Below are positions 16,096 through 26,909 of a stretch of DNA of 64,000 nt, in pieces. A model generated the notes under the pieces. That model was not told the DNA's origin, ran no database searches, and was given only the letters and a program-made list of their open reading frames with translations. Numbering within the stretch: the stretch's first letter is position 1; the number at the start of each line of letters is the position of its first letter. Made by a program: the position numbers and the translations under genes. The DNA is from Pseudoflavonifractor_A sp022772585 (GTDB lineage Bacteria; Bacillota; Clostridia; Oscillospirales; Oscillospiraceae), in the NCBI RefSeq assembly GCF_052065415.1, contig NZ_JBQHUB010000002.1, positions 1-64,000 of the forward strand, given 5' to 3'.

Positions 16096-17100
16096 ATGGA
16101 CCACATTTGGCCCTCAACCGCGCCCTGCCGTGATTTGGATTACCGTACAGAAGCTCCTGAACTGATCCGTGACTTTCTCACGTATCACCGTACCATTCAG
16201 GGCCATTCGCTGAAGACCGTTGACGAATATTATCTGGACCTGCGGACTTTTTTTCGGTTTATTAAGGTCGAAAAAGGCCGTGTGCCGCGGACGACCGAGT
16301 TGAGCGAGATCTCAATCTCCGACGTGGATCTGGATCTGGTCCGGTCGGTCACACTGGCCGATGTGTATTCCTTTATGGACTATCTGGACCGCGACCGCAG
16401 CCTCAGCGCGCCTGCCCGGGCCCGTAAAATCGCCACGATACGCTCCTTTTATAAATATCTGACCAGCAAAGCTAAGCTGCTCCCGGAAAACCCAATGCAG
16501 GATCTGGATTCTCCCAGGATCAAGAAAGCACTGCCGCGTTATCTGGAACTGGACGAGTGCGTCCAATTATTGGAAAGTGTGGACGAACCCAACCGTGTCC
16601 GCGACTACTGCATTCTGACCCTGTTCCTCAATTGCGGTATGCGTATTTCAGAGCTGGTGTCCCTTAATTTGACCGATGTTCGGGAAAACCAGCTCCGCGT
16701 TCTGGGAAAAGGAAACAAAGAACGGGTCCTTTTTCTGAACGATGCCTGCCGTCAGGCGCTGGATGACTGGCTGGAGGAACGAAGCCGCTGCGCTGCGGCC
16801 GACCCGAACGCACTGTTTATTACCAGGAAGCATACCCGAATGACGAAGGATGCAGTTCACTACATGGTCAAACAGCGCCTGAAGAAAGCCGGGCTGGACA
16901 GCTCGCTCTATTCCAGCCACAAGCTGCGCCACACCGCTGCCACCCTAATGCTCCAGAACGGCGTGGATGTGCGCACCCTGCAGGAAGTCCTTGGGCATGA
17001 AAACCTGAATACGACCCAGATCTATACCCATGTGGACAACGAAAACCTGCGTCTGGCAGCCAAGGCAAATCCGCTGGGACGAATCAAGAAAAAGGAATAA
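16096..17100 (+). CDS. Tyrosine recombinase, XerC/XerD-like
   Basis: The 334-residue protein has the SAM-like core-binding N domain (about residues 20-135, YHRTIQGHSLKTVDEYYLDLRTFF) and the catalytic domain with all five family residues visible: R in NCGMRISEL, K in GKGNKERV, H and R in HKLRHTAAT, H in LGHENLNTTQ, and the nucleophile Y in IYTHV. This is the profile of XerC/XerD or a closely related chromosomal recombinase. Neighbours are not phage-like. ATG 16096 is 28 bp after the palindrome at 16034; the first 25 residues are not typical and a later start is possible. Confidence 0.88.
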   Translation: MDHIWPSTAPCRDLDYRTEAPELIRDFLTYHRTIQGHSLKTVDEYYLDLRTFFRFIKVEKGRVPRTTELSEISISDVDLDLVRSVTLADVYSFMDYLDRDRSLSAPARARKIATIRSFYKYLTSKAKLLPENPMQDLDSPRIKKALPRYLELDECVQLLESVDEPNRVRDYCILTLFLNCGMRISELVSLNLTDVRENQLRVLGKGNKERVLFLNDACRQALDDWLEERSRCAAADPNALFITRKHTRMTKDAVHYMVKQRLKKAGLDSSLYSSHKLRHTAATLMLQNGVDVRTLQEVLGHENLNTTQIYTHVDNENLRLAAKANPLGRIKKKE

Positions 17101-17142
17101 GAGCTTTTGGCTTAAGACGCAAGCAATTCAGTTAAAAGATAG

Positions 17143-17184
17143 AAAACAGGAGCCGCGCTTCCGTGGAAGGCCGGCTCCTGTTTT
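17143..17184. terminator. Bidirectional terminator
   Basis: AAAACAGGAGCCG and CGGCTCCTGTTTT flank a 16-base loop between convergent genes. Confidence 0.85.
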
Positions 17185-17198
17185 ATGTCTCCGAGGGC

Positions 17199-17723
17199 TT
17201 ACAGTGCTTCGTCCGGGACTTCCTTGCGGGCGCCAAGGATATGAAGATACCGGATCGCCTGAAATTCATAGGTAGCCAGCGGCCGATAGTCAACATCATA
17301 GGAATGAGCGGCCACCAGAGTGTTCCACAGCGTCGGCTGACTTCCGATGGCTACGATGATGGGCGTGTGGCTGAAACGCCCTTTTCCCAGATCAAGCTGG
17401 ACGAAATCTCCGGGTTCCATTCCCTCCAGGTTGCTCTCCACTGCGAAAGGCCCCACATTCTCTTCCTTTCTCAGCATGAAATTCCGGAAATACTCCACGC
17501 CAGTCCAGGCAGGCGCTTTATCATTGGCATCGCGGTAATACCAGCCGAAAACAGGGGTAAAATTCATGACACCGGTGCCTGCATAGAGGCATTGAGAGGC
17601 ATAGTTGGTACAGTCTCCTCCCAACTCCTCATAGTCATAATAGGCCGGATTACGGCCGTAAGCCCAGCGGTGCGCGTAAGCTACCGCCGCATATCGGTCG
17701 TATGGGATCTCAATGAGCGCCAT
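17199..17723 (-). CDS. Amidase_6-domain protein (putative cysteine amidase)
   Basis: A 174-residue protein matching the putative amidase domain found in Clostridial and Bacillus secreted proteins. YAHRWAYGRNPAYYDYEELGGDCTNYASQCLYAGT carries the candidate catalytic cysteine (GGDCTNYASQ), and FSHTPIIVA carries the candidate histidine. No signal peptide is seen, unlike many relatives. ATG 17723 is chosen because GGGAGGA lies 8 bp upstream on the minus strand; an open extension upstream to 17780 is not needed. It could act on peptidoglycan cross-links, which is inference. Confidence 0.8.
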   Translation of the reverse strand: MALIEIPYDRYAAVAYAHRWAYGRNPAYYDYEELGGDCTNYASQCLYAGTGVMNFTPVFGWYYRDANDKAPAWTGVEYFRNFMLRKEENVGPFAVESNLEGMEPGDFVQLDLGKGRFSHTPIIVAIGSQPTLWNTLVAAHSYDVDYRPLATYEFQAIRYLHILGARKEVPDEAL

Positions 17724-17795
17724 GGGCACATCCTCCCTTTCTGTGTCCCATGCTATGCGCCTCTTCCCTCCCCTGTGCATTCTAAGGATAAAAAT

Positions 17796-17825
17796 AAGGG
17801 GAGAGGTCAGAACACCTCTCCCCTT
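17796..17825 (-). terminator. Aldolase gene terminator
   Basis: AAGGGGAGAGGT and ACCTCTCCCCTT form a 12-bp stem with a 6-base loop; on the minus strand it is followed by ATTTTTA. Confidence 0.9.
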
Positions 17826-17848
17826 CGGGGTCTTTATTTGACTGAGAA

Positions 17849-18814
17849 TCAGGCCTTGCCGTCGCAGCCCAGGACGTCGATCAGCTTGTGCTTGACCAGT
17901 TCCTTGATGTTGGCGCGGGCGGGCTTCAGATACTGGCGGGGATCGAAATGATCGGGATGCTGATTGAAATACTGGCGGATCGTCCCGGTCATGGCCAGAC
18001 GCAGGTCGGAGTCGATGTTGATCTTGCAGACAGACATGGAAGCGGCCTTGCGCAGCTGCTCCTCGGGGATGCCCACTGCGTCGGGCATATTTCCGCCGTT
18101 CTCATTGATCATCTTCACATACTCCTGAGGCACGGAAGAAGAACCATGGAGCACGATGGGGAAGCCAGGCAGGCGCTTGGAGACCTCCTCCAGCACGTCA
18201 AAGCGCAGCGGAGGCGGAACCAGAACGCCCTTCTCATTGCGGGTGCACTGGGCAGCGGTGAACTTATAGGCGCCGTGGCTGGTGCCGATGGCAATGGCCA
18301 GGGAGTCACAGCCGGTCTTGGAGACGAACTCCTCCACTTCCTCGGGACGGGTGTAGGAGGCAGCGTCGGAGGCCACCTTGACCTCATCCTCGATGCCGGC
18401 CAGGGTGCCCAGCTCGGCCTCGACCACCACGCCGTGGTCGTGAGCGTACTCGACGACCTTCTTGGTGATCTCGATGTTCTCGGCAAAGGGCTTGGAGCTG
18501 GCGTCGATCATGACAGAGGTAAAGCCGCCGTCGATGCAGGACTTGCAGGTCTCAAAGCTGTCGCCGTGGTCCAGGTGCAGGCAGATGGGAAGGCCGGTCT
18601 CGATGACGGCGGCCTCTACCAGCTTCATCAGGTAGGTGTGGTTGGCATAGGCGCGGGCGCCCTTGGAAACCTGAAGGATCAGGGGAGCATTGACTTCTTT
18701 GGCCGCTTCGGTGATGCCCTGGACGATCTCCATGTTGTTGACGTTGAAAGCACCGATGGCATAGCCGCCGTCATACGCCTTCTTGAACATTTCGGTAGTA
18801 GTAACGAGAGGCAT
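17849..18814 (-). CDS. fba: Class II fructose-1,6-bisphosphate aldolase
   Basis: A zinc-dependent aldolase that splits fructose-1,6-bisphosphate in glycolysis. The 321-residue protein has LVTTTEMFKKAYDGGYAIGAFNVNNME at the N terminus, the zinc-ligand region HLDHGDSFETCKSCIDGGFTSVMIDAS, VEAELGTLAGIEDEV, GTSHGAYKF and LHGSSSVP. ATG 18814 is preferred to 18823 because AAAGGAG sits 9 bp before it, and immediately against the earlier ATG. It is divergent from the two phosphofructokinase genes, so the committed upper glycolysis steps are side by side. Confidence 0.95.
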   Translation of the reverse strand: MPLVTTTEMFKKAYDGGYAIGAFNVNNMEIVQGITEAAKEVNAPLILQVSKGARAYANHTYLMKLVEAAVIETGLPICLHLDHGDSFETCKSCIDGGFTSVMIDASSKPFAENIEITKKVVEYAHDHGVVVEAELGTLAGIEDEVKVASDAASYTRPEEVEEFVSKTGCDSLAIAIGTSHGAYKFTAAQCTRNEKGVLVPPPLRFDVLEEVSKRLPGFPIVLHGSSSVPQEYVKMINENGGNMPDAVGIPEEQLRKAASMSVCKINIDSDLRLAMTGTIRQYFNQHPDHFDPRQYLKPARANIKELVKHKLIDVLGCDGKA

Positions 18815-18863
18815 AGGGCTCATCTCCTTTTTTTAATTTACGGATAGATTTTACCATTTGCAA

Positions 18864-18892
18864 TTGATAAATACAAGAGGGCATGATATAAT
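18864..18892 (+). promoter_or_regulatory. Promoter of the pfp-pfkA pair
   Basis: TTGATA (18864-18869), a 17-bp spacer and TATAAT (18887-18892) form a strong sigma-A promoter, leaving a leader of about 100 nt before the first start codon. Confidence 0.85.
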
Positions 18893-18998
18893 AATGCGAA
18901 ATTTAGATTTGACGACATAAATATCTAAGTTTCATGCTTAAGAAAGAAAAAATATGCACAATGAGAGTGAGAAAAACAATTAACGGGAGGATTAAGCT

Positions 18999-20243
18999 AT
19001 GAATGAACTCAAAGGTGCGTGCATTATCGGTCAGTCAGGAGGACCTACTGCGGTCATTAACGCCAGTGCGCTGGGCGTAATCCGCACAGCGCTCGACAGT
19101 GAGAGCATCACAAGGGTTCTGGGTGCGGCCCACGGCATCAAGGGAGTGCTGGAGGACCGGCTCTATGACATGGGTCAGGAGGATGCTGCAGAACTGGATT
19201 TGTTGAAATATACCCCCTCCTCCGCCCTGGGCTCCTGCCGCTACAAGCTGGCCGACCCCGAGCAGGACGACACCGACTACAAGCGCATCCTGGAGATCTT
19301 CAAGAAGTACGACGTGCGCTACTTCTTCTACAACGGCGGCAACGACTCCATGGACACCTGCAACAAGATTTCCAAGTATATGCAGAAGGTGGGCTATGAG
19401 TGCCGCATCATGGGCGTGCCCAAGACCATTGACAACGATCTGAACGGCACCGACCATTGCCCCGGTTTTGCTTCCGCGGCCAAGTTTATCGCGACTACCT
19501 GCATGGAGGTCCATCGGGACGCCCATGTGTATGACACCGGAATGGTGACCATCATCGAGATCATGGGCCGCCACGCCGGCTGGCTGGCCGGTTCCGCGGC
19601 GCTGGCCACCTGGGCTGGCTACGGTCCCGACCTGATCTATCTGCCCGAGACCGACTTCAATATGGATGAATTCCTGGCTGACGTGAAGGCTGTTTATGAG
19701 AAGACCGGCAAGTGTATGGTCGCTGTTTCTGAGGGCATCCATTATGCCGACGGCACGTTTGTGTCCGAGGCCAAGACCTCCGCCACTGACGGCTTCGGCC
19801 ACGCCCAGCTGGGCGGACTGGCTTCCATGCTGGCCGAGATCGTGAAGAAAGAGACCGGCGCCAAGGTCCGCGGTATTGAGCTCTCCCTCCTCCAGCGCTG
19901 CGGCTCTCACGTGGCCTCCCAGACCGATATCGACGAGGCCTTTATGGCCGGCAAGACCGCTGTCGAGGCTGCTGTCTCCGGCGTGACTGACAAGATGGTG
20001 GCGTTCAAGTGCAGCCGCGACAACGGTGCCTACAAGTGCGAGGCATCTCTGGAGCCTCTTGATATTGTGGCCAATTTTGAGAAAAAGGTACCCCGCGAAT
20101 GGATCAATGCCCGGGGCAATGGCGTGGAGCAGCCTTTTATCGACTATGTTCTGCCTCTGATCCAGGGCGAGACCAAGGCGCCCAAGGAGAATGCCCTTCC
20201 CCGGTTCGCCAAGCTGAAGAAAGTCCTTACCATTGAGATGTAA
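18999..20243 (+). CDS. pfp: PPi-dependent 6-phosphofructokinase
   Basis: Phosphorylates fructose-6-phosphate reversibly with pyrophosphate. The 414-residue protein has IGQSGGPTAVINAS at the N terminus, GGNDSMDT (where ATP enzymes have GGDGT) and PKTIDNDL (lysine where ATP enzymes have glycine); these two changes mark PPi use. MGRHAGW is the substrate-loop motif. ATG 18999 follows GGGAGGATTAAGC. It is followed 59 bp later by an ATP-type paralogue, so the cell can choose phosphoryl donor. Confidence 0.94.
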   Translation: MNELKGACIIGQSGGPTAVINASALGVIRTALDSESITRVLGAAHGIKGVLEDRLYDMGQEDAAELDLLKYTPSSALGSCRYKLADPEQDDTDYKRILEIFKKYDVRYFFYNGGNDSMDTCNKISKYMQKVGYECRIMGVPKTIDNDLNGTDHCPGFASAAKFIATTCMEVHRDAHVYDTGMVTIIEIMGRHAGWLAGSAALATWAGYGPDLIYLPETDFNMDEFLADVKAVYEKTGKCMVAVSEGIHYADGTFVSEAKTSATDGFGHAQLGGLASMLAEIVKKETGAKVRGIELSLLQRCGSHVASQTDIDEAFMAGKTAVEAAVSGVTDKMVAFKCSRDNGAYKCEASLEPLDIVANFEKKVPREWINARGNGVEQPFIDYVLPLIQGETKAPKENALPRFAKLKKVLTIEM

Positions 20244-20302
20244 GAACGGCGCCTCCGGGCCGCCGCATGAGTAAGCTGCATGCATAAAAGGGAGGTCTTT
20301 TA

Positions 20303-21301
20303 ATGGAAACGAGTAAAGTACGTCGAATTGGAGTATTCACCAGTGGTGGCGACGCACCCGGCATGAATGCCGCCATCCGTTCAGTGGTCCGGACTGCACT
20401 CCATATGGGGATCGAATGTGTGGGCATCCGCCGTGGCTATCATGGCCTGATCAACTGTGATGTGCTTCCTCTCACCTTTGAAAGCGTGAGCGGATTGTCC
20501 CGCCGTGGCGGAACCATGCTTTACTCGGCCCGCAGTGAGGAGTTCAAGGTCCCGGAGGGCCGCCAGAAGGCAGTGGCTACCTGTAAGCTGCTGGGTCTGG
20601 ACGGACTGGTAGGCATCGGTGGAGACGGTACCTTCCGCGGCCTGCTGGAGCTGTCCCAGATGGGCATCTCCGTGGTTGGTATCCCCGGTACCATCGACAA
20701 TGATATCTCCTGCTCCGAGTATACCATAGGCTTCGATACTGCCTGCAATACGGCGCTGGATTCCATCGACAAGCTGCGGGACACCATGCAGTCCCATGAG
20801 CGCTGCTCTGTGGTGGAGGTCATGGGCCGCCACGCGGGCCATCTGGCCATGTATGTGGGCGTGGCGTCGGGCGCCACCGCGGTGGTCGTCCCGGAGCAGG
20901 AGCTGGACTACGAGGCTGACATCATCGAGCCCATCCGCCGGGCCCGCCTGGGCGGCCGGACCCACTTCATGGTCATTGTGGCCGAGGGCGTGGAGGGCGG
21001 CGCCTACGGCGTGGCGGAGCGGATCCGCAGCGCCACCGCGCTGGACACCCGTGTTACCATTCTGGGACACGTGCAGCGGGGCGGCAGTCCCTCCTCCCGG
21101 GATCGGGTCACCGCCACCTACATGGGCTACGAGGCAGTCAAGCTCCTGGCTGCCGGCAAGAGCAACCGTGTGGTCTGCTTCCAGGATGACCGCTATGTGG
21201 ACTTCGACATCGGCGAGGCCCTGGCCATGAAGAAGAGCCTGGACCCCCAGACCTACGACGTGATGCGGGCGCTCACCGGCGTGGAGCAGCACAGACTGTA
21301 A
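20303..21301 (+). CDS. pfkA: ATP-dependent 6-phosphofructokinase
   Basis: A glycolytic kinase making fructose-1,6-bisphosphate. The 332-residue length fits the bacterial ATP-PFK. IGVFTSGGDAPGMNAAIR, GIGGDGTFRGLLEL (ATP-type GGDGT) and GIPGTIDNDI (ATP-type PGTIDND) are all present, with VMGRHAGHLA and LGHVQRGGSPSSRDR further on. ATG 20303 follows AAGGGAGG. It shares the promoter of the PPi enzyme and ends before a strong bidirectional terminator. Confidence 0.96.
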   Translation: METSKVRRIGVFTSGGDAPGMNAAIRSVVRTALHMGIECVGIRRGYHGLINCDVLPLTFESVSGLSRRGGTMLYSARSEEFKVPEGRQKAVATCKLLGLDGLVGIGGDGTFRGLLELSQMGISVVGIPGTIDNDISCSEYTIGFDTACNTALDSIDKLRDTMQSHERCSVVEVMGRHAGHLAMYVGVASGATAVVVPEQELDYEADIIEPIRRARLGGRTHFMVIVAEGVEGGAYGVAERIRSATALDTRVTILGHVQRGGSPSSRDRVTATYMGYEAVKLLAAGKSNRVVCFQDDRYVDFDIGEALAMKKSLDPQTYDVMRALTGVEQHRL

Positions 21302-21326
21302 GAGGCCATCTGCCCTGCTGCAAAAG

Positions 21327-21367
21327 AATTCCCCCGGTCCGGCAATGTGCCGGACCGGGGGAATTTT
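21327..21367. terminator. Terminator between pfkA and purB
   Basis: AATTCCCCCGGTCCGGCA pairs perfectly with its complement around ATG and is followed by TTT; convergent genes on both sides. Confidence 0.92.
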
Positions 21368-21378
21368 ACTTCATGGCA

Positions 21379-22815
21379 TCAGACCTTGAGGGCGGTCTCT
21401 TTGGCGTTGAGGGCGTCGGCGTAGCGCTCCAGCACGGGCTGGACATAGCCGGTCAGAAAGTCGGTGACCTGCTCCGGACAGCGGCCGATATAGCGGCTGG
21501 GCTCCAGATGGGCAGTCAGCTCCTCCCTGCTCATGCCGAACATGGGGTCGGCGGCGATCAGGTCGATCAGGTTGTTGGGCAGGCCCAGATCCTTCACATT
21601 GCGGCCGGCCTCCAGGGAATGGACGCGGATGCGCTCATGGAGTTCCTGACGGTTGCCGCCCCGCTTGACGGCGTCCATCATGATGTTCTCGCTGGCCATG
21701 AAGGGCAGCTCCTCCATCACATGCTTTTCAATGACCTTCTCATGCACCACCAGGTTGGAGGCCACGTTGGTGTAGATGTTCAGGATGGCGTCCACAGCAA
21801 GGAAAGCCTCGGGCACCGAGATGCGCTTGTTCGCCGAATCATCCAGAGTACGCTCGAACCACTGGGTGGCCGAGGTGATGGCGGGGTTGGCGGCATCAGC
21901 GATGACATAGCGGGCCAGAGAGCAGATGCGCTCGCACCGCATGGGGTTGCGCTTATAGGGCATGGCGGAGGAACCGATCTGGTTCTTCTCAAAAGGTTCC
22001 TCCACCTCCTTCAGGTGGCAGAGCAGGCGCATATCGGTGGCAAACTTGCTGGCCGACTGTGCAATGCCGGAAAGAGTGGAGAGCACGGCGGCGTCCACCT
22101 TGCGGGAGTAAGTCTGGCCGGACACAGGGGTCACGCCCTCGAAGCCCATCTCCCGGGCGATCCTGCGGTCCAGCTCCCGGCACTTCTCGTGGTCCCCCTC
22201 AAAGAGCTCCAGGAAGCTGGCCTGAGTGCCGGTGGTACCCTTGCAGCCCAGCAGCTTGAGGCTGGCAATACGGTACTCCACCTCGTCCAGATCCAGCAGC
22301 AGCTCATTCATCCAGAGGGTGGCGCGCTTCCCCACCGTTACCAGCTGGGCGGGCTGAAAGTGAGTGAAGCCCAGGGTAGGCAGGGCCTTGTAGGTGTCGG
22401 CGAAGCGGGCCAGATGCCCAAGCACCTGCACCAGCTTGTTCCGGACCAGCTCCAGCCCCTCCCGCATGAGGATGATATCGGTGTTGTCGCCCACATAGCA
22501 GCTGGTGGCGCCCAGATGAATGATGGGCATGGCCTTGGGGCAGACGGTGCCGAAGGTGTGAATGTGGGCCATGACATCGTGGCGGAGCTGGCGCTCCTTT
22601 TCGGCGGCCAGCTCGTAGTCGATATCGTCGATGTGGGCCTCCATCTCGTCGATCTGTTCCTGGGTCACCGGCAGGCCCAGCTCCATCTCGGCCCGGGCCA
22701 GGGCGATCCACAGCCGGCGCCAGGTGGAGAACTTTTTGTCGGGAGAAAAGATGTACTGCATCTCATCGCTGGCATAACGGGAGGACAGAGGACTCTCGTA
22801 TACATTCTTGCTCAT
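21379..22815 (-). CDS. purB: Adenylosuccinate lyase
   Basis: Cleaves SAICAR and adenylosuccinate, releasing fumarate, in purine synthesis. The 478-residue protein shows MAHIHTFG, HLGATSCYVGDNTD with family active-site residues, TLGFTHFQPAQ, GTTGTQASFL and the lyase signature GSSAMPYKRNPMRCE. ATG 22815 has GATAAAGAGGGG upstream. It stands apart from other pur genes. It is the eukaryote-like, longer form common in Clostridia. Confidence 0.96.
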   Translation of the reverse strand: MSKNVYESPLSSRYASDEMQYIFSPDKKFSTWRRLWIALARAEMELGLPVTQEQIDEMEAHIDDIDYELAAEKERQLRHDVMAHIHTFGTVCPKAMPIIHLGATSCYVGDNTDIILMREGLELVRNKLVQVLGHLARFADTYKALPTLGFTHFQPAQLVTVGKRATLWMNELLLDLDEVEYRIASLKLLGCKGTTGTQASFLELFEGDHEKCRELDRRIAREMGFEGVTPVSGQTYSRKVDAAVLSTLSGIAQSASKFATDMRLLCHLKEVEEPFEKNQIGSSAMPYKRNPMRCERICSLARYVIADAANPAITSATQWFERTLDDSANKRISVPEAFLAVDAILNIYTNVASNLVVHEKVIEKHVMEELPFMASENIMMDAVKRGGNRQELHERIRVHSLEAGRNVKDLGLPNNLIDLIAADPMFGMSREELTAHLEPSRYIGRCPEQVTDFLTGYVQPVLERYADALNAKETALKV

Positions 22816-22862
22816 TGGGCAAACCCCTCTTTATCTCAAAAGTGTCGGCTAAAATGATATCA

Positions 22863-22899
22863 CAAAAAAGAGGCGTGTACAAGACACGCCTCTTTTTTA
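22863..22899 (-). terminator. Aminotransferase gene terminator
   Basis: AAAAAAGAGGCGTGT and ACACGCCTCTTTTTT flank a 5-base loop. It lies after the aminotransferase stop and before purB on the minus strand. Confidence 0.92.
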
Positions 22900-22908
22900 T
22901 CTCGAAAA

Positions 22909-24099
<1,191 letters not shown>

Positions 24100-24137
24100 A
24101 GTAGATCTCCTCCAAACGTGAACTCAGTGTAGTCATC

Positions 24138-24166
24138 ATTATATGCGGTGAAAGCCAAAAATGCAA
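24138..24166 (-). promoter_or_regulatory. Aminotransferase gene promoter
   Basis: On the minus strand TTGCAT (24161-24166), 17 bp and TATAAT (24138-24143). Confidence 0.75.
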
Positions 24167-24239
24167 GTCTGATTCAAATGACTTTCAAAAATTTGCGCTT
24201 TTCAACAAGACCAGGCCGAATTTGTGCCCGAAAAAGAAA

Positions 24240-24274
24240 GCCTCCTGTGCTTTTTTCACAAAAACACAGGAGGC
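24240..24274 (-). terminator. coaX terminator
   Basis: GCCTCCTGTG and CACAGGAGGC pair around 15 bases; the minus strand continues TTTCTTTTT. Confidence 0.85.
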
Positions 24275-24325
24275 GTTTTTTGTATGACCTGCATCCCGGC
24301 GGGAGAGCGCGTGAAAACAGGGCGA

Positions 24326-25105
24326 TCACCTTTTCTGCCGGGGGGCGGAATTCTTTTGGTAGATCAGATAGAGGCCGCTGAGCAGCAGATCAGCGTCATA
24401 GATGATGGGCCGCCGGCACTGGGCCAGCACCTCGGGGGCGGCGGCGCCGGTGGCCACTACTGTTTCTACAGGGCCGCAAGCCTCCTCGATCCGGCCGATC
24501 ATGCCGTCCACCATGCTGGCGTTGCCGTACACCACGCCGGAGCGCATGGCATCCACCGTGTTGTGGCCCAGGATGGAGGCAGGCGGCTCGATGGAGATAT
24601 GGGGCAGCGCGGCCGCCTCCCGGGAGAGCGCCTCCACCGCCAGGCGCACGCCGGGCATGATGATGCACCCCTCATAGAGGTTGTCCTGCAGCAGGGACAT
24701 GGTGACGGCGGTCCCCATGTCGATGACGATCAGGGGCGAGGGGTACTTGCTGATGGCGGCCACCGAGAAGGCCACGATGTCGCTGCCCAGTTGGGCATGG
24801 AGGTCGGATTTGATGTTCAGGCCGGTCCTGACGCCGGGGCCCATCACCATGGGTTTGCAGCCGGTGACGAACTGCACCGCACCGCAGATGGCCGCAGTGA
24901 CCGGGGGCACCACACTGGAGATGATGGTGCCGGTGACAGTACGGATATCCGCCTGGTGGAGCCGGAACACGTCCAGAAGCTGGATGGCCCAAAGGTCCTG
25001 GGTCGCGCTCTTGCAGGTGGGCAGGACAGAGCGGAAAGCCAGCTCTTCCCCGCCGAACAGTCCCACTGTGGTGCTGGAATTGCCTATGTCGATGGTCAGG
25101 ACCAT
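24326..25105 (-). CDS. coaX: Type III pantothenate kinase
   Basis: Catalyses the first step of coenzyme A synthesis. It belongs to the ASKHA fold, is insensitive to CoA feedback and usually requires a monovalent cation. Seen are the phosphate-1 motif TIDIGNSSTTVGLF at the N terminus, GPGVRTGLNIK, VIDMGTAVTMS and PGVRLAVEALSREAA. The 259-residue length is usual. ATG 25105 is chosen so that the protein begins at MVLTIDIGN; the open frame reaches 25168 but has no family sequence there. Confidence 0.94.
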   Translation of the reverse strand: MVLTIDIGNSSTTVGLFGGEELAFRSVLPTCKSATQDLWAIQLLDVFRLHQADIRTVTGTIISSVVPPVTAAICGAVQFVTGCKPMVMGPGVRTGLNIKSDLHAQLGSDIVAFSVAAISKYPSPLIVIDMGTAVTMSLLQDNLYEGCIIMPGVRLAVEALSREAAALPHISIEPPASILGHNTVDAMRSGVVYGNASMVDGMIGRIEEACGPVETVVATGAAAPEVLAQCRRPIIYDADLLLSGLYLIYQKNSAPRQKR

Positions 25106-25204
25106 AGTTCCCACTTCCCTCTCCGTCCCGCTCCAATTAGCGAAGCTGTCTGGACTTGATTGTAACATCCTTCTTTTTCAAAGGCAAGTCCGGCGCGGGA
25201 GAAA

Positions 25205-25240
25205 AGAGAGCGCCGCCCCTCTGACAGGGCGGCGCTCTTT
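25205..25240 (-). terminator. leu operon terminator
   Basis: AGAGCGCCGCCC pairs with GGGCGGCGCTCT; the minus strand continues with CTTTTC. Confidence 0.85.
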
Positions 25241-25255
25241 GGGTGCGGAACAGGA

Positions 25256-26338
<1,083 letters not shown>

Positions 26339-26353
26339 GATGACAGACCTCCC

Positions 26354-26839
26354 TTATTTCGCAACGCCCCGGGCCTTGAGGGACTTGAGCAGGCCGCCGT
26401 TGTCGATGATGCCGTTGACAAAGGCCGGGAAGGGCGCGGCCTGATACTGCTTGCCGGTGGTCTCATCCACGATGACGCCGGTCTGGAAATCCACGCTGAC
26501 CTGGTCGCCGGCCTGGATCTCGGCAGCGGCCTGGGGGCACTCCATGATGGGGAAGCCGATGTTGATGGCGTTGCGGTAGAAGATGCGGGCGAAGGAGGCT
26601 GCGATGACGCACTTCACGCCGCAGGCCTTGATGGACAGGGGCGCGTGCTCCCGGGAGGAGCCGCAGCCGAAGTTGGCGCCGCCCACGATGATGTCGCCGG
26701 GCTCAACGGTGGAGGCGAAGGAGGCGTCGATATCCTCCATACAGTGGGAGGCCAGGGCCTTGGGATCGGGATTGTTCAGATGGCGGGCGGGGATGATCAC
26801 GTCGGTATCCACGTTGTCGCCGTATTTATAGACCTTCAT
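26354..26839 (-). CDS. leuD: 3-isopropylmalate dehydratase small subunit
   Basis: The swivelling subunit of isopropylmalate isomerase. The 161-residue protein has KYGDNVDTDVIIPARHLN, GGANFGCGSSREHAP and AASFARIFYRNAINIG, the usual bacterial/archaeal short form. It pairs with leuC just upstream, 70 bp away, and with leuB downstream. The short LeuC/LeuD type is shared with homoaconitase, but the leuB neighbour supports leucine synthesis. Confidence 0.95.
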   Translation of the reverse strand: MKVYKYGDNVDTDVIIPARHLNNPDPKALASHCMEDIDASFASTVEPGDIIVGGANFGCGSSREHAPLSIKACGVKCVIAASFARIFYRNAINIGFPIMECPQAAAEIQAGDQVSVDFQTGVIVDETTGKQYQAAPFPAFVNGIIDNGGLLKSLKARGVAK

Positions 26840-26909
26840 GGTTGTTTCCTTCCTTTCCGGCCGGCGGGCGGAGAATCTCCGTCCGCTGGCGATATTGGTG
26901 TGGGGCGGA

